Shown piece by piece: positions 52,823 to 62,222 of a stretch of 64,000 nt of DNA. The notes beneath the pieces are model-generated. The model ran no database searches and was not told the origin of the DNA. It saw only the letters and a program-made list of their open reading frames with translations. The DNA is from Agarivorans sp050870875. Lineage in GTDB: Bacteria > Pseudomonadota > Gammaproteobacteria > Enterobacterales > Celerinatantimonadaceae. The position numbers and the translations under genes are program-made. The stretch's first letter is position 1, and each line of letters begins with the position of its first letter. The stretch spans positions 2,852,001 to 2,916,000 of the forward strand of contig NZ_CP194041.2 of NCBI RefSeq assembly GCF_050870875.2, given 5' to 3'.

Positions 52823-55021
52823 CTAAATCAAGGCGGAAGTTCGCACTGCGGCTGCACGACGATGATTAAAGTATCCCCATCCCCAGGCACCAAGCAGCAA
52901 GCTTAGCCCAAATAAAATATCTAGCCGACTGCCCGTCGCGGTTTGAGGCAATACGCCATTCGATTGCCATCCCTTCGGCATCCCACCATCTATCGGTTTG
53001 TCGACCGCACGAAGCGTTGCAGGTTTCACCGGACTAATATCTACCGCCACCAAGCTAGTTTGCGAACTAACGAGATGATATTTCATCGCCAGTGCTAATA
53101 CTTGCTGATCAACGCGTTGCTCGTTAGCACCGTTTTTACTCAGCTCTAAGGCCGATATTTGCTGCCTCGCCCAAAGCAAATCTAAACCTGCAACCTGTTT
53201 ATTGCTCTTTAAATTCACATTTTGTTGCCATTGTTGTGTGCCAAATTTACCGCTGACCCAAACTTGTGAATGTCGACCATGCGCCTGTTTAATACTTAAC
53301 ATTAAAGGTTGCCCCGAATACAAATCAGGAATATTCGTGGGCCAATAATCGGGGACGGTGCCATCATCATATCTCAGCTGAATGTCACTCAATACCGGAT
53401 GAGCTATCTGTTCAAACAAGGCTATTACTTTTTGTTCCACTTCGCTCTGCTTACCAATGTAGGTAAATGTGCCTTTACCTAATTCGGCAGCCCGCTGCAT
53501 AAAATGTGAATTAGGCGCGGAGCCTATCCCAATGGTAAATAGGCGATTCGCACCAAGCTGCAGCCGAATTAATTCAAATAGCTGCACTTCGTTACTCACT
53601 GCACCATCGGTAATAAATATAACTTGGCGTAAAGAGCCATTTTTTTGGCCTTCGTTGTGGCTCAGAGCAGCCTGAAGTGCACTAAACATTTCGGTACCGC
53701 CGTCTGCGCTTAAACTTGCAATAAAGCCTTTAGCGGCTTGTAAATTACCTTTATTTGCCACCAAGGAGTGCGCCGAAAATTGCCGATAATCCGAGTTAAA
53801 TTCGATGATATTAAAGGAATCATCAGGCTCTAAACCATCCAATGCATATTGTAGCGCTTGGCGAGCCTGAGTCATCGACTGCCCCGACATCGATCCTGAA
53901 GTATCAATCACTAAGATCAGTTCTCTTGGCAAGTCTAACTGATCCACTTTAGCCCCTTGAGGCGGCATTAACATCAACAAAACATAGTCATCTCGATTAC
54001 TGGTTTGAGCCTTTTGGTGACTTTGCCCCTGCTGCACATAAATGGCCGCTTCTGGCCGCAGACCGACTTGAGGGCGAAACTTCAGCACAAAATCTTGATT
54101 CGCATCACTAGAAAGCAAGTCAATATCAACACTGCCATCCTTGCGCGGATGACTGGCAATTGGATGATACAAACTAGTGAGTTGCGCTAAGTCAAAACCA
54201 CTGTCGAGATGGACCTTCAATTTAACTGGTAGAGGCTTTGCTCCTATCGAAGTATATTGAGCAATACTGTGCTCTACTAAACGATAGGCGCTATTGTGAT
54301 ACGAATTTATCGCGTTCAATCCACTGAAATGCTCAGCAGACCAAGCGCCTGAGTGCTCCGCCCTTGGTTCCACATCTGGAGGCTGGATAAGCGCCATCGA
54401 TTTACGAAAAATAAGCGGCGTATAACGCGGATTAACCAGCATCGGAAACCGCAGACTAAATTCACCATTTAGATAATCCAAACGCTGTTGATAAGTGATT
54501 CTCACCTGCAATCGCTGGTGAGGACCGAGGTTGGCGATGGCGGTATTAAATACATTCGGCCTTAACTGGCTAACCAAACTTGCCCGTTTACCTTGCCGCT
54601 TAGCCACTTCAAAAGTGCGTAGTGCTTGCTGTTTGGCCTGAACCTGCCCCTCAATCACCCGATCCCCTACCACTAACTGAAGCTGATCAACCGCCGCCTC
54701 ATTAGGTAGCGGAAAAAGGTACTGACCGTTAATCCACTGCTCACTCTCATTCATAAAAGTTTGAGTCAGAGTCACTCGATTGGTCAGACCCGAGACCGTC
54801 ATCGAGACGTCACTATGCAGTGGTAAACTGCGTTGAGCTTGACCATTTTGATCGATATAGCGTAGTTGTCCTAAACCTAAAGGATCTTGCGGCGTCGTCA
54901 GGCTTTGATTAGCGACTACCGCACAGGGTGACAATAACGCAGCCCCGAATGCGAGAACCACAGCACCAAAGTTAAAGGGGGAACCCCAGCCTCGGCGACA
55001 GCGGATTAATTGCTGGTCCAT
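52823..55021 (-). CDS. Sortase target protein with VIT and vWA domains and LPQTA sorting tail
   Basis: A 732-residue exported protein. A VIT domain (about 45-175) contains LTQTFMNESEQWINGQYLFPLP. The vWA domain (about 365-540) has the MIDAS D373-TSGS, then GGTEMFSAL and TDGAVSNE. The C-terminus has the sorting signal LPQTA (691-695), a hydrophobic helix and a basic end (NHRRAAAVR). It matches the architecture of the marine proteobacterial sortase target family, related to inter-alpha-trypsin inhibitor heavy chains. It is likely fixed to the cell envelope by the sortase; the biological role is not known. Confidence 0.93.
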   Translation of the reverse strand: MDQQLIRCRRGWGSPFNFGAVVLAFGAALLSPCAVVANQSLTTPQDPLGLGQLRYIDQNGQAQRSLPLHSDVSMTVSGLTNRVTLTQTFMNESEQWINGQYLFPLPNEAAVDQLQLVVGDRVIEGQVQAKQQALRTFEVAKRQGKRASLVSQLRPNVFNTAIANLGPHQRLQVRITYQQRLDYLNGEFSLRFPMLVNPRYTPLIFRKSMALIQPPDVEPRAEHSGAWSAEHFSGLNAINSYHNSAYRLVEHSIAQYTSIGAKPLPVKLKVHLDSGFDLAQLTSLYHPIASHPRKDGSVDIDLLSSDANQDFVLKFRPQVGLRPEAAIYVQQGQSHQKAQTSNRDDYVLLMLMPPQGAKVDQLDLPRELILVIDTSGSMSGQSMTQARQALQYALDGLEPDDSFNIIEFNSDYRQFSAHSLVANKGNLQAAKGFIASLSADGGTEMFSALQAALSHNEGQKNGSLRQVIFITDGAVSNEVQLFELIRLQLGANRLFTIGIGSAPNSHFMQRAAELGKGTFTYIGKQSEVEQKVIALFEQIAHPVLSDIQLRYDDGTVPDYWPTNIPDLYSGQPLMLSIKQAHGRHSQVWVSGKFGTQQWQQNVNLKSNKQVAGLDLLWARQQISALELSKNGANEQRVDQQVLALAMKYHLVSSQTSLVAVDISPVKPATLRAVDKPIDGGMPKGWQSNGVLPQTATGSRLDILFGLSLLLGAWGWGYFNHRRAAAVRTSALI

Positions 55022-55041
55022 TTGCTATCTCCTAAACGCAA

Positions 55042-55785
55042 TTACTGGGCGGCTAACATGCCACGCTGAGCACTAAGTTTGAGAGTGACTCGGCGGTCAA
55101 AAAAGTTGTTTTCTACACTGGGCTCGGCCAGCAATGGAGAACGATCACCAAAGGCTTGCGAATTCAGTCGTTGCTCAGCAATCCCTTGATGAATTAAATA
55201 GGCGCGAACCTCAGCTAAACGTTGTTCCGACAGCGCTTGGTTATAACGAGAATCGCCTTGACGATCGGCATAGCCAGTTAAGTTCAACTTCAGCTCTGGC
55301 GCGAGAGACATGGTATAAACCACATCATCTAATTGCTGTTTAAAATGCGGTTCGATCACCGATGAACCGGTTTTAAATTGCACATTCAGACCTAATTCAA
55401 GTTCTGACATCTTTTCTTGATGGGCGTTTTTAAGTTGCTCCAACTGAGCATTAACTCTGGCATGCTGCGCCGCTAATGTCTGGTATTGCTCAGTCTGTTC
55501 ACTCAACTGAGCCAACTGCTGCTGTTGCTCACTTAACTGCTGCTGTTGACTGGCAAGTGCCTCTTCGTCAGCCACCGATTTACCAATAAACACCCCTGTA
55601 AAACCGCCAATAAAGGCGCCAATCGGGCCACCAATAATCGCACCAACAGCAGCGCCAGAACCTAAACCGATCATTTCCGTTTTCGCATCACGTTCACTCA
55701 GTTGCGGACTAGGCTCAGCCGCATAACTCAATGAAGAAAGGCTTAAGCTGGTCACTAAGGCGAGACTAATAACTGACTTGTTCAT
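55042..55785 (-). CDS. pdsO: Sortase-associated OmpA-like protein PdsO
   Basis: A 247-residue protein with the signal MNKSVISLALVTSLSLSSLSYA. A glycine-zipper segment follows (GSGAAVGAIIGGPIGAFIGGF, about 43-70), then a Gln-rich coiled coil (78-130). The C-terminal OmpA domain contains LNLTGYADRQGDSRYNQALSEQRLAEVRAYL and peptidoglycan-binding residues. This composition is that of PdsO. It is the first gene of the sortase operon, with 20 bases to the target gene, and faces the two-component genes divergently. Confidence 0.9.
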   Translation of the reverse strand: MNKSVISLALVTSLSLSSLSYAAEPSPQLSERDAKTEMIGLGSGAAVGAIIGGPIGAFIGGFTGVFIGKSVADEEALASQQQQLSEQQQQLAQLSEQTEQYQTLAAQHARVNAQLEQLKNAHQEKMSELELGLNVQFKTGSSVIEPHFKQQLDDVVYTMSLAPELKLNLTGYADRQGDSRYNQALSEQRLAEVRAYLIHQGIAEQRLNSQAFGDRSPLLAEPSVENNFFDRRVTLKLSAQRGMLAAQ

Positions 55786-56007
55786 AATTAATATCCTTGT
55801 TCAATGGTTTCATTCACGAGGTTTGAAAAGCTCAAACCGTTTCGATGGATCCATTAAACAATAAACAAATGGCATTCACGGGCCGCAAAAATGGCAGTAC
55901 GCTTATCAATTGTGGCAATAAAATGGCAATTCACTTAAGCCCCGCAAACTTGCTTAAAAATGAGGTATAGTTCACCTGAGTCAATCACTTAGAAGATCCA
56001 TGCCCCT

Positions 56008-56700
56008 ATGAAACGCATTGCCATCGTAGAAGATGAAGCGGCTATCCGCGAAAACTACAAAGACGTCCTACAGCAACAAGGCTATAGCGTCCAAGCCTAT
56101 GCAAATCGCCCTAGCGCTCTGGCAGCCTTTAACACCCGCTTACCCGATTTAGCGATTATTGATATTGGCCTAGAGGATGAGATTGACGGCGGTTTTTCGT
56201 TGTGTCAGTCGCTGCGTGCGATGTCTAGCAGCTTACCGATTATTTTTCTAACGGCCCGTGACAGCGACTTCGACACCGTTTGTGGCTTGCGCTTAGGGGC
56301 CGACGATTACCTCACTAAAGACATTAGTTTTCCGCACTTAGTAGCACGCATCGCCGCCCTCTTTCGCCGCTCAGAATTACTGGCGGCCCCCCCTGTAGAA
56401 GATAACTTACTACAACGAGGCCCCTTAGCCATCGACGGCAACCGGATGCAAGTTTTATGGAATCAACACACGATTGAACTAACCGTCACCGAGTTTTGGA
56501 TGGTACATGCCCTCGCCAAACGCCCTGGGCATGTGCGTAGTCGTCAGGACTTGATGAGCGAGGCGAAAATTTTTGTCGATGACAGTACCATTACTTCCCA
56601 TGTTAAACGGATCCGCAAGAAGTTTTTAGCCAGCGACCCCAATTTCGAATGCATCGATACGGTCTATGGCATGGGTTACCGCTGGGATAGCCTCGCCTAA
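56008..56700 (+). CDS. pdsR: Response regulator PdsR
   Basis: A 230-residue OmpR-type regulator. The receiver domain has the acidic pair ED at 8-9, phospho-acceptor D52 (AIIDIGL) and the conserved Lys in DYLTKDISF. A winged-helix DNA-binding domain ends in HVKRIRKKF and GMGYRWDSL. It is divergent from the sortase operon with 222 bases between, and its stop overlaps the sensor kinase start (TAATG). It probably controls the sortase operon. Confidence 0.92.
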   Translation: MKRIAIVEDEAAIRENYKDVLQQQGYSVQAYANRPSALAAFNTRLPDLAIIDIGLEDEIDGGFSLCQSLRAMSSSLPIIFLTARDSDFDTVCGLRLGADDYLTKDISFPHLVARIAALFRRSELLAAPPVEDNLLQRGPLAIDGNRMQVLWNQHTIELTVTEFWMVHALAKRPGHVRSRQDLMSEAKIFVDDSTITSHVKRIRKKFLASDPNFECIDTVYGMGYRWDSLA

Positions 56701-58862
56701 TGCTGCCGGTATTACCTTTAGGCTTGCGAGCCAAGGTCACTTTTTTATCATTATTTTTGCTCTGCCTGCCTTGGTTGGGTTATCAATACGTCTGGGAAAT
56801 GGAGAAATACTTACGTTTAGGCCAAGAAAAAACCCTCGAAGGGACGACCCAAGCCTTAGCGACCGCCTTACACGAACGCCCCAAATTATTTGACAGCCAA
56901 GCCAGCTTTTTAAGCCAAGTAGAGAAAGGACGCGATCTCTATGCTTATCCATTGGCGGGCCCGATCCTATTAGATGGTAAATTAAGTGATTGGCAAGACT
57001 ACCAGCATCGAATGCTCACTTACGGCAAAGAACATGTGATTTACCAAGCCGATCCCGATGCACCGATCAACAGTCAATTTACTCACATGGTAGGCAAGTT
57101 TGGCCGCTATCTTTATGCCAGTTTTGAAGTCACAGATCCCGATGTGGTGTATCGCGGCAAAAATACCCTGCGCATCGATAATAACGATCATCTGGCGATC
57201 GCAACTTTGGCTCCTGACGGTAATTTTCGCCGCTATATTGTGGCCACCACCGAAGACGGTTGGATCAATGCCTTCGAGCTACCGCTCGATCCCAAGCTAA
57301 ACACCCCCGTCAAACCTGAGATAAAGATCCAAGGACAGTGGCTAAGCACCAAGCAAGGCTATAACATAGAATTACGGATCCCGCTGAAGATGGTGGGCAG
57401 TAAACTTGGCTTTGCGATTTATAACGTGAATCGCCAAGCCAAACGAAAACTGATCTCTATTATTGGCACCTCAGCAATTGATAGTGTCGACCAACTCGGT
57501 ACTGTGTTAGTCCCTTCGCCTGAAATTGAAAGCATTATTAAAGGCATGAGCCATAATAGCTCGCGTATTTGGGTGGTTGACAAACACGGTCGTGTATTGG
57601 CTAAATCTGGTGATATTCGCAATACCCAAAGTATTTGGGCGCGTAGTCTCAATCATAAATCCAAAACAAATTGGTGGAACCAGCTGATGCAACAATATCT
57701 GTATCCGCTGTACTACAAAATACTCACCAAACCGCCGCAAGACTTTGTTGACTCCTTGCAGGACTCAACCGAACTTAGGGGCAGCCATATTCAGCAAGCC
57801 TTGAATGGTAAACCCGGTTCAACTTGGCGGCTCACGCCCGATGGCCGTGCGGTTGTGTTGGCTGCCGCGAGTCCGATTTGGATCGACGACAAGGTTATGG
57901 GGGTGGTCATTGCCGAGGAAACCACCAACGGTATTCGAACGCTGCGTAATCATGCCCTCGAACGACTATTCAATATTATTCTGATTGTGATGTCGGTGGG
58001 TACATTGTCGCTATTTATTTTCGCTTCGAGTATTTCAAATCGGATCCGGAAGTTACGCGACCAAGCCGAACAGGCCATCGATAGTCAAGGTAGAGTGAGC
58101 GCACCACTGCGAGGCTCCAAAGATAAGGATGAAATCGGCGATTTATCCCGTAGTTTTGCCAATGTGGTTAGCCGTTTAAGCCAATATACTCATTATTTGG
58201 AAAATATGTCTTCTCGGCTGTCTCACGAACTGCGCACACCGGTCGCCGTCGTGCGCTCTTCATTAGAACATCTCGGTTTACAACGCCTCGACCGGGACGC
58301 TCAAAAATATGTCGACCGGGCTCAAGAAGGTGTCAATCGCTTAAATATGATCTTAAATAATATGAGCGAAGCGACTCGACTTGAACAGAGCCTATCGCAA
58401 GCAGAACGCTGTTCTTTTCCACTCACGAAGGTGATATCGGGCTGCATGCAGGGCTACCAATACACTTATCCTGAACAAGTCTTCGACTGTGATATTTGCA
58501 CTGATGACTTAAACATCATTGGAGTTCCTGAATATATAGCCCAATTAATGGACAAATTGGTCGCCAACGCAATGGAGTTTAGCCTGCCCAATAAAGCCAT
58601 TCAGGTGAGCTTTCAACGAGACAATAAAGACGCAGTATTACTTATTAGTAATCATGGCCCGACTCTGCCAGACAACATGGTAGAACAAATTTTTGAATCA
58701 ATGGTGTCAATTCGCAGCCAACAAGCGCAACAAAAACCCCACTTAGGCTTGGGTTTATATATCGCACGTCTAGTCTGTGAATTTCACAAAGGTAAGATCT
58801 CAGCTCGTAATTTCAGTGACAACAGCGGTGTTGAATTTTGCGTCAGGTTGCCACTGATCTAA
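56700..58862 (+). CDS. pdsS: Sensor histidine kinase PdsS
   Basis: A 720-residue kinase of the marine sortase-associated type. TM1 is near 13-30 and TM2 near 423-443. The periplasmic region contains a CBM9-like segment GPILLDGKLSDWQDY (88-102) and LRIDNNDHLAIATLAPDGNF, which suggests sensing of a glycan or polymer. HAMP follows, then the H-box LSHELRTPVAVV with H509 and a HATPase domain with VANAMEFS, LISNHGPTLPD and LGLGLYIARLVCEFHKG. The partner PdsR overlaps at its 5' end. Confidence 0.93.
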   Translation: MLPVLPLGLRAKVTFLSLFLLCLPWLGYQYVWEMEKYLRLGQEKTLEGTTQALATALHERPKLFDSQASFLSQVEKGRDLYAYPLAGPILLDGKLSDWQDYQHRMLTYGKEHVIYQADPDAPINSQFTHMVGKFGRYLYASFEVTDPDVVYRGKNTLRIDNNDHLAIATLAPDGNFRRYIVATTEDGWINAFELPLDPKLNTPVKPEIKIQGQWLSTKQGYNIELRIPLKMVGSKLGFAIYNVNRQAKRKLISIIGTSAIDSVDQLGTVLVPSPEIESIIKGMSHNSSRIWVVDKHGRVLAKSGDIRNTQSIWARSLNHKSKTNWWNQLMQQYLYPLYYKILTKPPQDFVDSLQDSTELRGSHIQQALNGKPGSTWRLTPDGRAVVLAAASPIWIDDKVMGVVIAEETTNGIRTLRNHALERLFNIILIVMSVGTLSLFIFASSISNRIRKLRDQAEQAIDSQGRVSAPLRGSKDKDEIGDLSRSFANVVSRLSQYTHYLENMSSRLSHELRTPVAVVRSSLEHLGLQRLDRDAQKYVDRAQEGVNRLNMILNNMSEATRLEQSLSQAERCSFPLTKVISGCMQGYQYTYPEQVFDCDICTDDLNIIGVPEYIAQLMDKLVANAMEFSLPNKAIQVSFQRDNKDAVLLISNHGPTLPDNMVEQIFESMVSIRSQQAQQKPHLGLGLYIARLVCEFHKGKISARNFSDNSGVEFCVRLPLI

Positions 58863-58965
58863 TTAAATATTGAGTGGGCAGTTCACAAACTGATATTTAA
58901 GGGAAAAGCATAAGTCAGCTTCGCTCACTATACTTGGACTATCCAACTGTAGTGAGCGTATCATC

Positions 58966-59739
58966 ATGCGGCTTTCCCAATATTTATTTCTATTGCTTGT
59001 TTCTCTTTCTCCGGCGCTTACCTCAGCAGCAACGCCTACTCTCTCCTATATCACTGAAGAAGCCTTTCCGTTTAATTATACCGATGAGCGTGGTCAACTT
59101 CAGGGTATTTCGGTAGAACTATTAAGGCTGACATGGCAAGTCATGGGCGAGCCCGAACAAGAAATTAGAGTGATGCCTTGGGCGAGAGCCTATTATCTGA
59201 TGACCCAAAAACCAGATATTGTACTATTTTCTACCGCCCGAACCAGCAAACGTGAACCTTATTTTAAATGGGCTTGTCCAATCGATAGGATTAAAGTGGT
59301 CATCTTCGGGCCCAAAAATACGGCAATAAAAATAAGCCATTTAAATCAATTCAAAAGCAGCATGATTGCTGCAATGCGCACTGATGTAGGAGAGCAACTG
59401 TTGCTCAATCACAGCTTTGACGACCACAATATCAAGCTAACCAATAACTACCGACAATTAATACGGCTGTTATTATCGAAACGGGTCGAGTACATTTCGG
59501 GCGTAGAAACCATTATTCGCCAAGCCGCAATTGAAAATCAACTGCCACTAGACGCTTATGAGGTGAAATGGCTACTCCAAGACGTGCCTCTTTGTTATGC
59601 CTTTAATCGTACGATTAGCGATCACTTTATAGAGCGCTTTCAAACCGCCTTACTCAAAATTTTGGACAGCCCTCGTTACTCGGAGATCCTAAAGAAATAT
59701 CAATCTTTGCGAGCACCAAGCAAGCATTTACCTAAGTAG
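58966..59739 (+). CDS. Periplasmic solute-binding protein (type 2), stand-alone
   Basis: A 257-residue protein with the signal MRLSQYLFLLLVSLSPALTSAA. SYITEEAFPFNYTDERGQLQGISVELLRLTWQVMG and IRVMPWARAYYLMTQKPDIVLFSTARTSKRE are typical of the SBP_bac_3-like subgroup with a PWARAY motif. No permease is present. It converges with the DUF808 gene, and the two overlap by eight bases at their ends. Confidence 0.82.
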   Translation: MRLSQYLFLLLVSLSPALTSAATPTLSYITEEAFPFNYTDERGQLQGISVELLRLTWQVMGEPEQEIRVMPWARAYYLMTQKPDIVLFSTARTSKREPYFKWACPIDRIKVVIFGPKNTAIKISHLNQFKSSMIAAMRTDVGEQLLLNHSFDDHNIKLTNNYRQLIRLLLSKRVEYISGVETIIRQAAIENQLPLDAYEVKWLLQDVPLCYAFNRTISDHFIERFQTALLKILDSPRYSEILKKYQSLRAPSKHLPK

Positions 59740-60685
59740 TGACTCGTCCTATCAAACGTTTAGCTGTCATACATCCCAACATAATGACTGCTCCAGCAAC
59801 CACCCCAACTAGAGCGTTAAGCAATACTGGCACACTATATTTCAGTAATAGTAGGAAACCTTTTGCCGAAGCAAAGTAATGACTTATCTGATGCGCTAAG
59901 TCCGCGAACAACGGGATACCATGCACTAATATACCGCCACCAACCAAAAACATGGCAGCGGTGCCAACAATGACTAACAGCTTCATTAAGCGCGGTGCAA
60001 ACCCTAATAGGGCACGGGCAAAAGCTCGCAGTATAAAACCACGATGATGAACTTCTGCATATTTCAACAAATATAGACCCGCATCATCAAGCTTCACGAT
60101 ACCTGCAACCAAGCCATACACGCCCGCAGTCATCATCACCGCAATCCCCGAAACGACGATTGTTTGAGTAAGCAGTTCCGCACCGTTCACCGTGCCCAAA
60201 GCGATCACGATAATTTCCGCCGATAAAATAAAATCAGTACGGATCGCACCTCGTATTTTTTCTTTTTCAAAAGCGACGAGGTCAATGGCCGGATCCGAGT
60301 TTGCCCGTATACGCTGCTGCCGATGCGCATCTTGCTCTGGTCCCGTTTGCTCAAACAAGGCATGAGATACTTTTTCAAAACCTTCAAAACAAAGGAATAA
60401 ACCGCCTAACATTAACAGCCAAGTGATTGCCACAGGTAAAAATACACTCAACAACAAGGCCAAAGGAACCAAAATTAACTTGTTGAGCAAAGAGCCCTTA
60501 GCGACCGCCCATACTACAGGTAACTCACGATCAGCGTTAACCCCGGAAACCTGTTGAGCATTTAGGGCTAAATCATCACCTAACACACCCGCCGTTTTCT
60601 TTGCCGCCACTTTGGTCATCAGCGCCACATCATCTAATACCGCGGCGATATCATCGAGTAAGGCAATTAAACTTAAACCAGCCAT
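59732..60685 (-). CDS. DUF808 family membrane protein (YedI-like)
   Basis: A 317-residue inner-membrane protein. MAGLSLIALLDDIAAVLDDVALMTKVAAKKTAGVLGDDLALNA is the family signature. Further segments are LPVVWAVAKGSLLNKLILVP and FEGFEKVSHALF, and at least six hydrophobic helices follow. The ATG at 60685 has AAGG seven bases upstream; a GTG at 60712 would add nine atypical residues. The function is unknown. Confidence 0.9.
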   Translation of the reverse strand: MAGLSLIALLDDIAAVLDDVALMTKVAAKKTAGVLGDDLALNAQQVSGVNADRELPVVWAVAKGSLLNKLILVPLALLLSVFLPVAITWLLMLGGLFLCFEGFEKVSHALFEQTGPEQDAHRQQRIRANSDPAIDLVAFEKEKIRGAIRTDFILSAEIIVIALGTVNGAELLTQTIVVSGIAVMMTAGVYGLVAGIVKLDDAGLYLLKYAEVHHRGFILRAFARALLGFAPRLMKLLVIVGTAAMFLVGGGILVHGIPLFADLAHQISHYFASAKGFLLLLKYSVPVLLNALVGVVAGAVIMLGCMTAKRLIGRVTT

Positions 60686-60823
60686 GCAGACCCTTATTGT
60701 GATGGGAAACACCCATTTCCATTATTACTTTAAGAGCTAGAGTGCCAATCGCTCCTTCGCTGGCATTGCTCAGAGGCTTACAAAAATAGGCGCTTTATCC
60801 CGATTGGTATAAGTCCGCAGCGC

Positions 60824-62002
60824 TTAAAGTTCAGCCTTAAATCTCGCCAAACCCGCCGCTAAATCGGCGAGCAAATCAGCCGTATCTTCTAGCCCAATGT
60901 GCACCCGAATCAGAGTACCGGTTGCCTGCCACTGAGTCGCAGTGCGCAGTTTATCAACCCCGTTTACGCCCATGATCAAGCTTTCGTAGCCGCCCCATGA
61001 GTAGCCCATTTTAAAATGCTGCATGCCATCAAGTAAGGCAGTTAAAGCCTGTGAATTTCCCCCTTTCATCACAAAAGAAAATAGACCACAAGAACCTTGA
61101 AAATCCCGCTTGAAAAATTCATGCCCGGGACAACTGGCTAAAGCAGGGTGACGAACGTGATCCACATCATCATGTAGCATCAACCAATGAGCGACTTCTA
61201 AGGCGTTTTTTTGATGCTGAGCTAAACGTACGCCAAGGGTACGTATGCCTCGCATTGCCAAATAAATATCATCCGGCGAGGTACATTGACCCAATAAGTA
61301 AGAGTTTTCGCGAAGTTGATCCCAACAGCGTTTATTGGCAGTTGCCGTCCCCAACATCACATCGGAATGGCCAACAATGTATTTAGTCGCAGCCTGAATA
61401 GAAATGTCGATATCAAACTCAAAGGGGCTAAAATTAAGTGGTGAAGCCCAAGTATTATCGAGCATCACCACAATATCGTGATTTGCTTGTCGCGCAGCAG
61501 CGACAATCGCTGGCGCATCTTGTACTTCCATGGTTAAGGAACCAGGAGACTCGAGGAAAATCACTTTGGTATTGGCTTGGATAAGATCACTGATGCCAGC
61601 GCCGATCAAAGGGTCATAATAAGTGGTACTAATGCCATAACGTTTTAACAGCATGTCACATAAATTACGAGTCGGCTCGTAGGCGGTATCCACCATCAGT
61701 AGATGATCACCCTGCTGCAAAAATGACAACAGTGCCCCACTAATGGCAGCGGTACCACAAGGATACAAGGCACAACCCTCGCCACCTTCAATTTGATTCA
61801 TCGCTTCTTGGAAAGCAAAGTGGGTTTGAGTACCACGGCGGCCATAAAATAAAGTTTTATCATGGCGATTAGCCGTTGCCAACTTCATTTCTTTAACACT
61901 GTTAAATACCACGGTAGAGGCACGCGAGACCGGCGGATTGACTAAACCTTGGGTCCACTTCTTATCACGACCCGCACTAATTAATGTTGTTTGTTTTTTC
62001 AT
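60824..62002 (-). CDS. metC: Cystathionine beta-lyase
   Basis: A PLP enzyme that converts cystathionine to homocysteine in methionine synthesis. It has 392 residues. YGRRGTQTHFAFQEAMNQIEGG, the PLP-binding Lys K207 in AATKYIVGHSDVM, and LDNTWASPLNFSPFEFDIDISI match the proteobacterial MetC branch. The C-terminal SWGGYESLIMG is conserved. It is a single gene whose upstream region ends at the leuB terminator. Confidence 0.93.
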   Translation of the reverse strand: MKKQTTLISAGRDKKWTQGLVNPPVSRASTVVFNSVKEMKLATANRHDKTLFYGRRGTQTHFAFQEAMNQIEGGEGCALYPCGTAAISGALLSFLQQGDHLLMVDTAYEPTRNLCDMLLKRYGISTTYYDPLIGAGISDLIQANTKVIFLESPGSLTMEVQDAPAIVAAARQANHDIVVMLDNTWASPLNFSPFEFDIDISIQAATKYIVGHSDVMLGTATANKRCWDQLRENSYLLGQCTSPDDIYLAMRGIRTLGVRLAQHQKNALEVAHWLMLHDDVDHVRHPALASCPGHEFFKRDFQGSCGLFSFVMKGGNSQALTALLDGMQHFKMGYSWGGYESLIMGVNGVDKLRTATQWQATGTLIRVHIGLEDTADLLADLAAGLARFKAEL

Positions 62003-62181
62003 TTGTTTAAGTCCAGATTAACCCCAATGCCACCCATTTGATAAACACTTAAGCCGAAGGCACTTGAGTAAAGCAAGCGATTGATTGCTATCGCTGCAGT
62101 TCCAATTGCTAAGCGCATCATCAAGCTAGCATTCATTTTTAGCAAGGTAAATAGGGGATGATTACCTTAGGTAGCAGCAAC

Positions 62182-62204
62182 AAAAAACCAGCCCGTAGGC
62201 TGGC
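62182..62204 (-). terminator. Terminator of leuB
   Basis: On the minus strand CCAGCC-TACG-GGCTGG is followed by six T residues, 19 bases after the leuB stop codon. Confidence 0.9.
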
Positions 62205-62222
62205 TTTATTAAGACTGACTCA

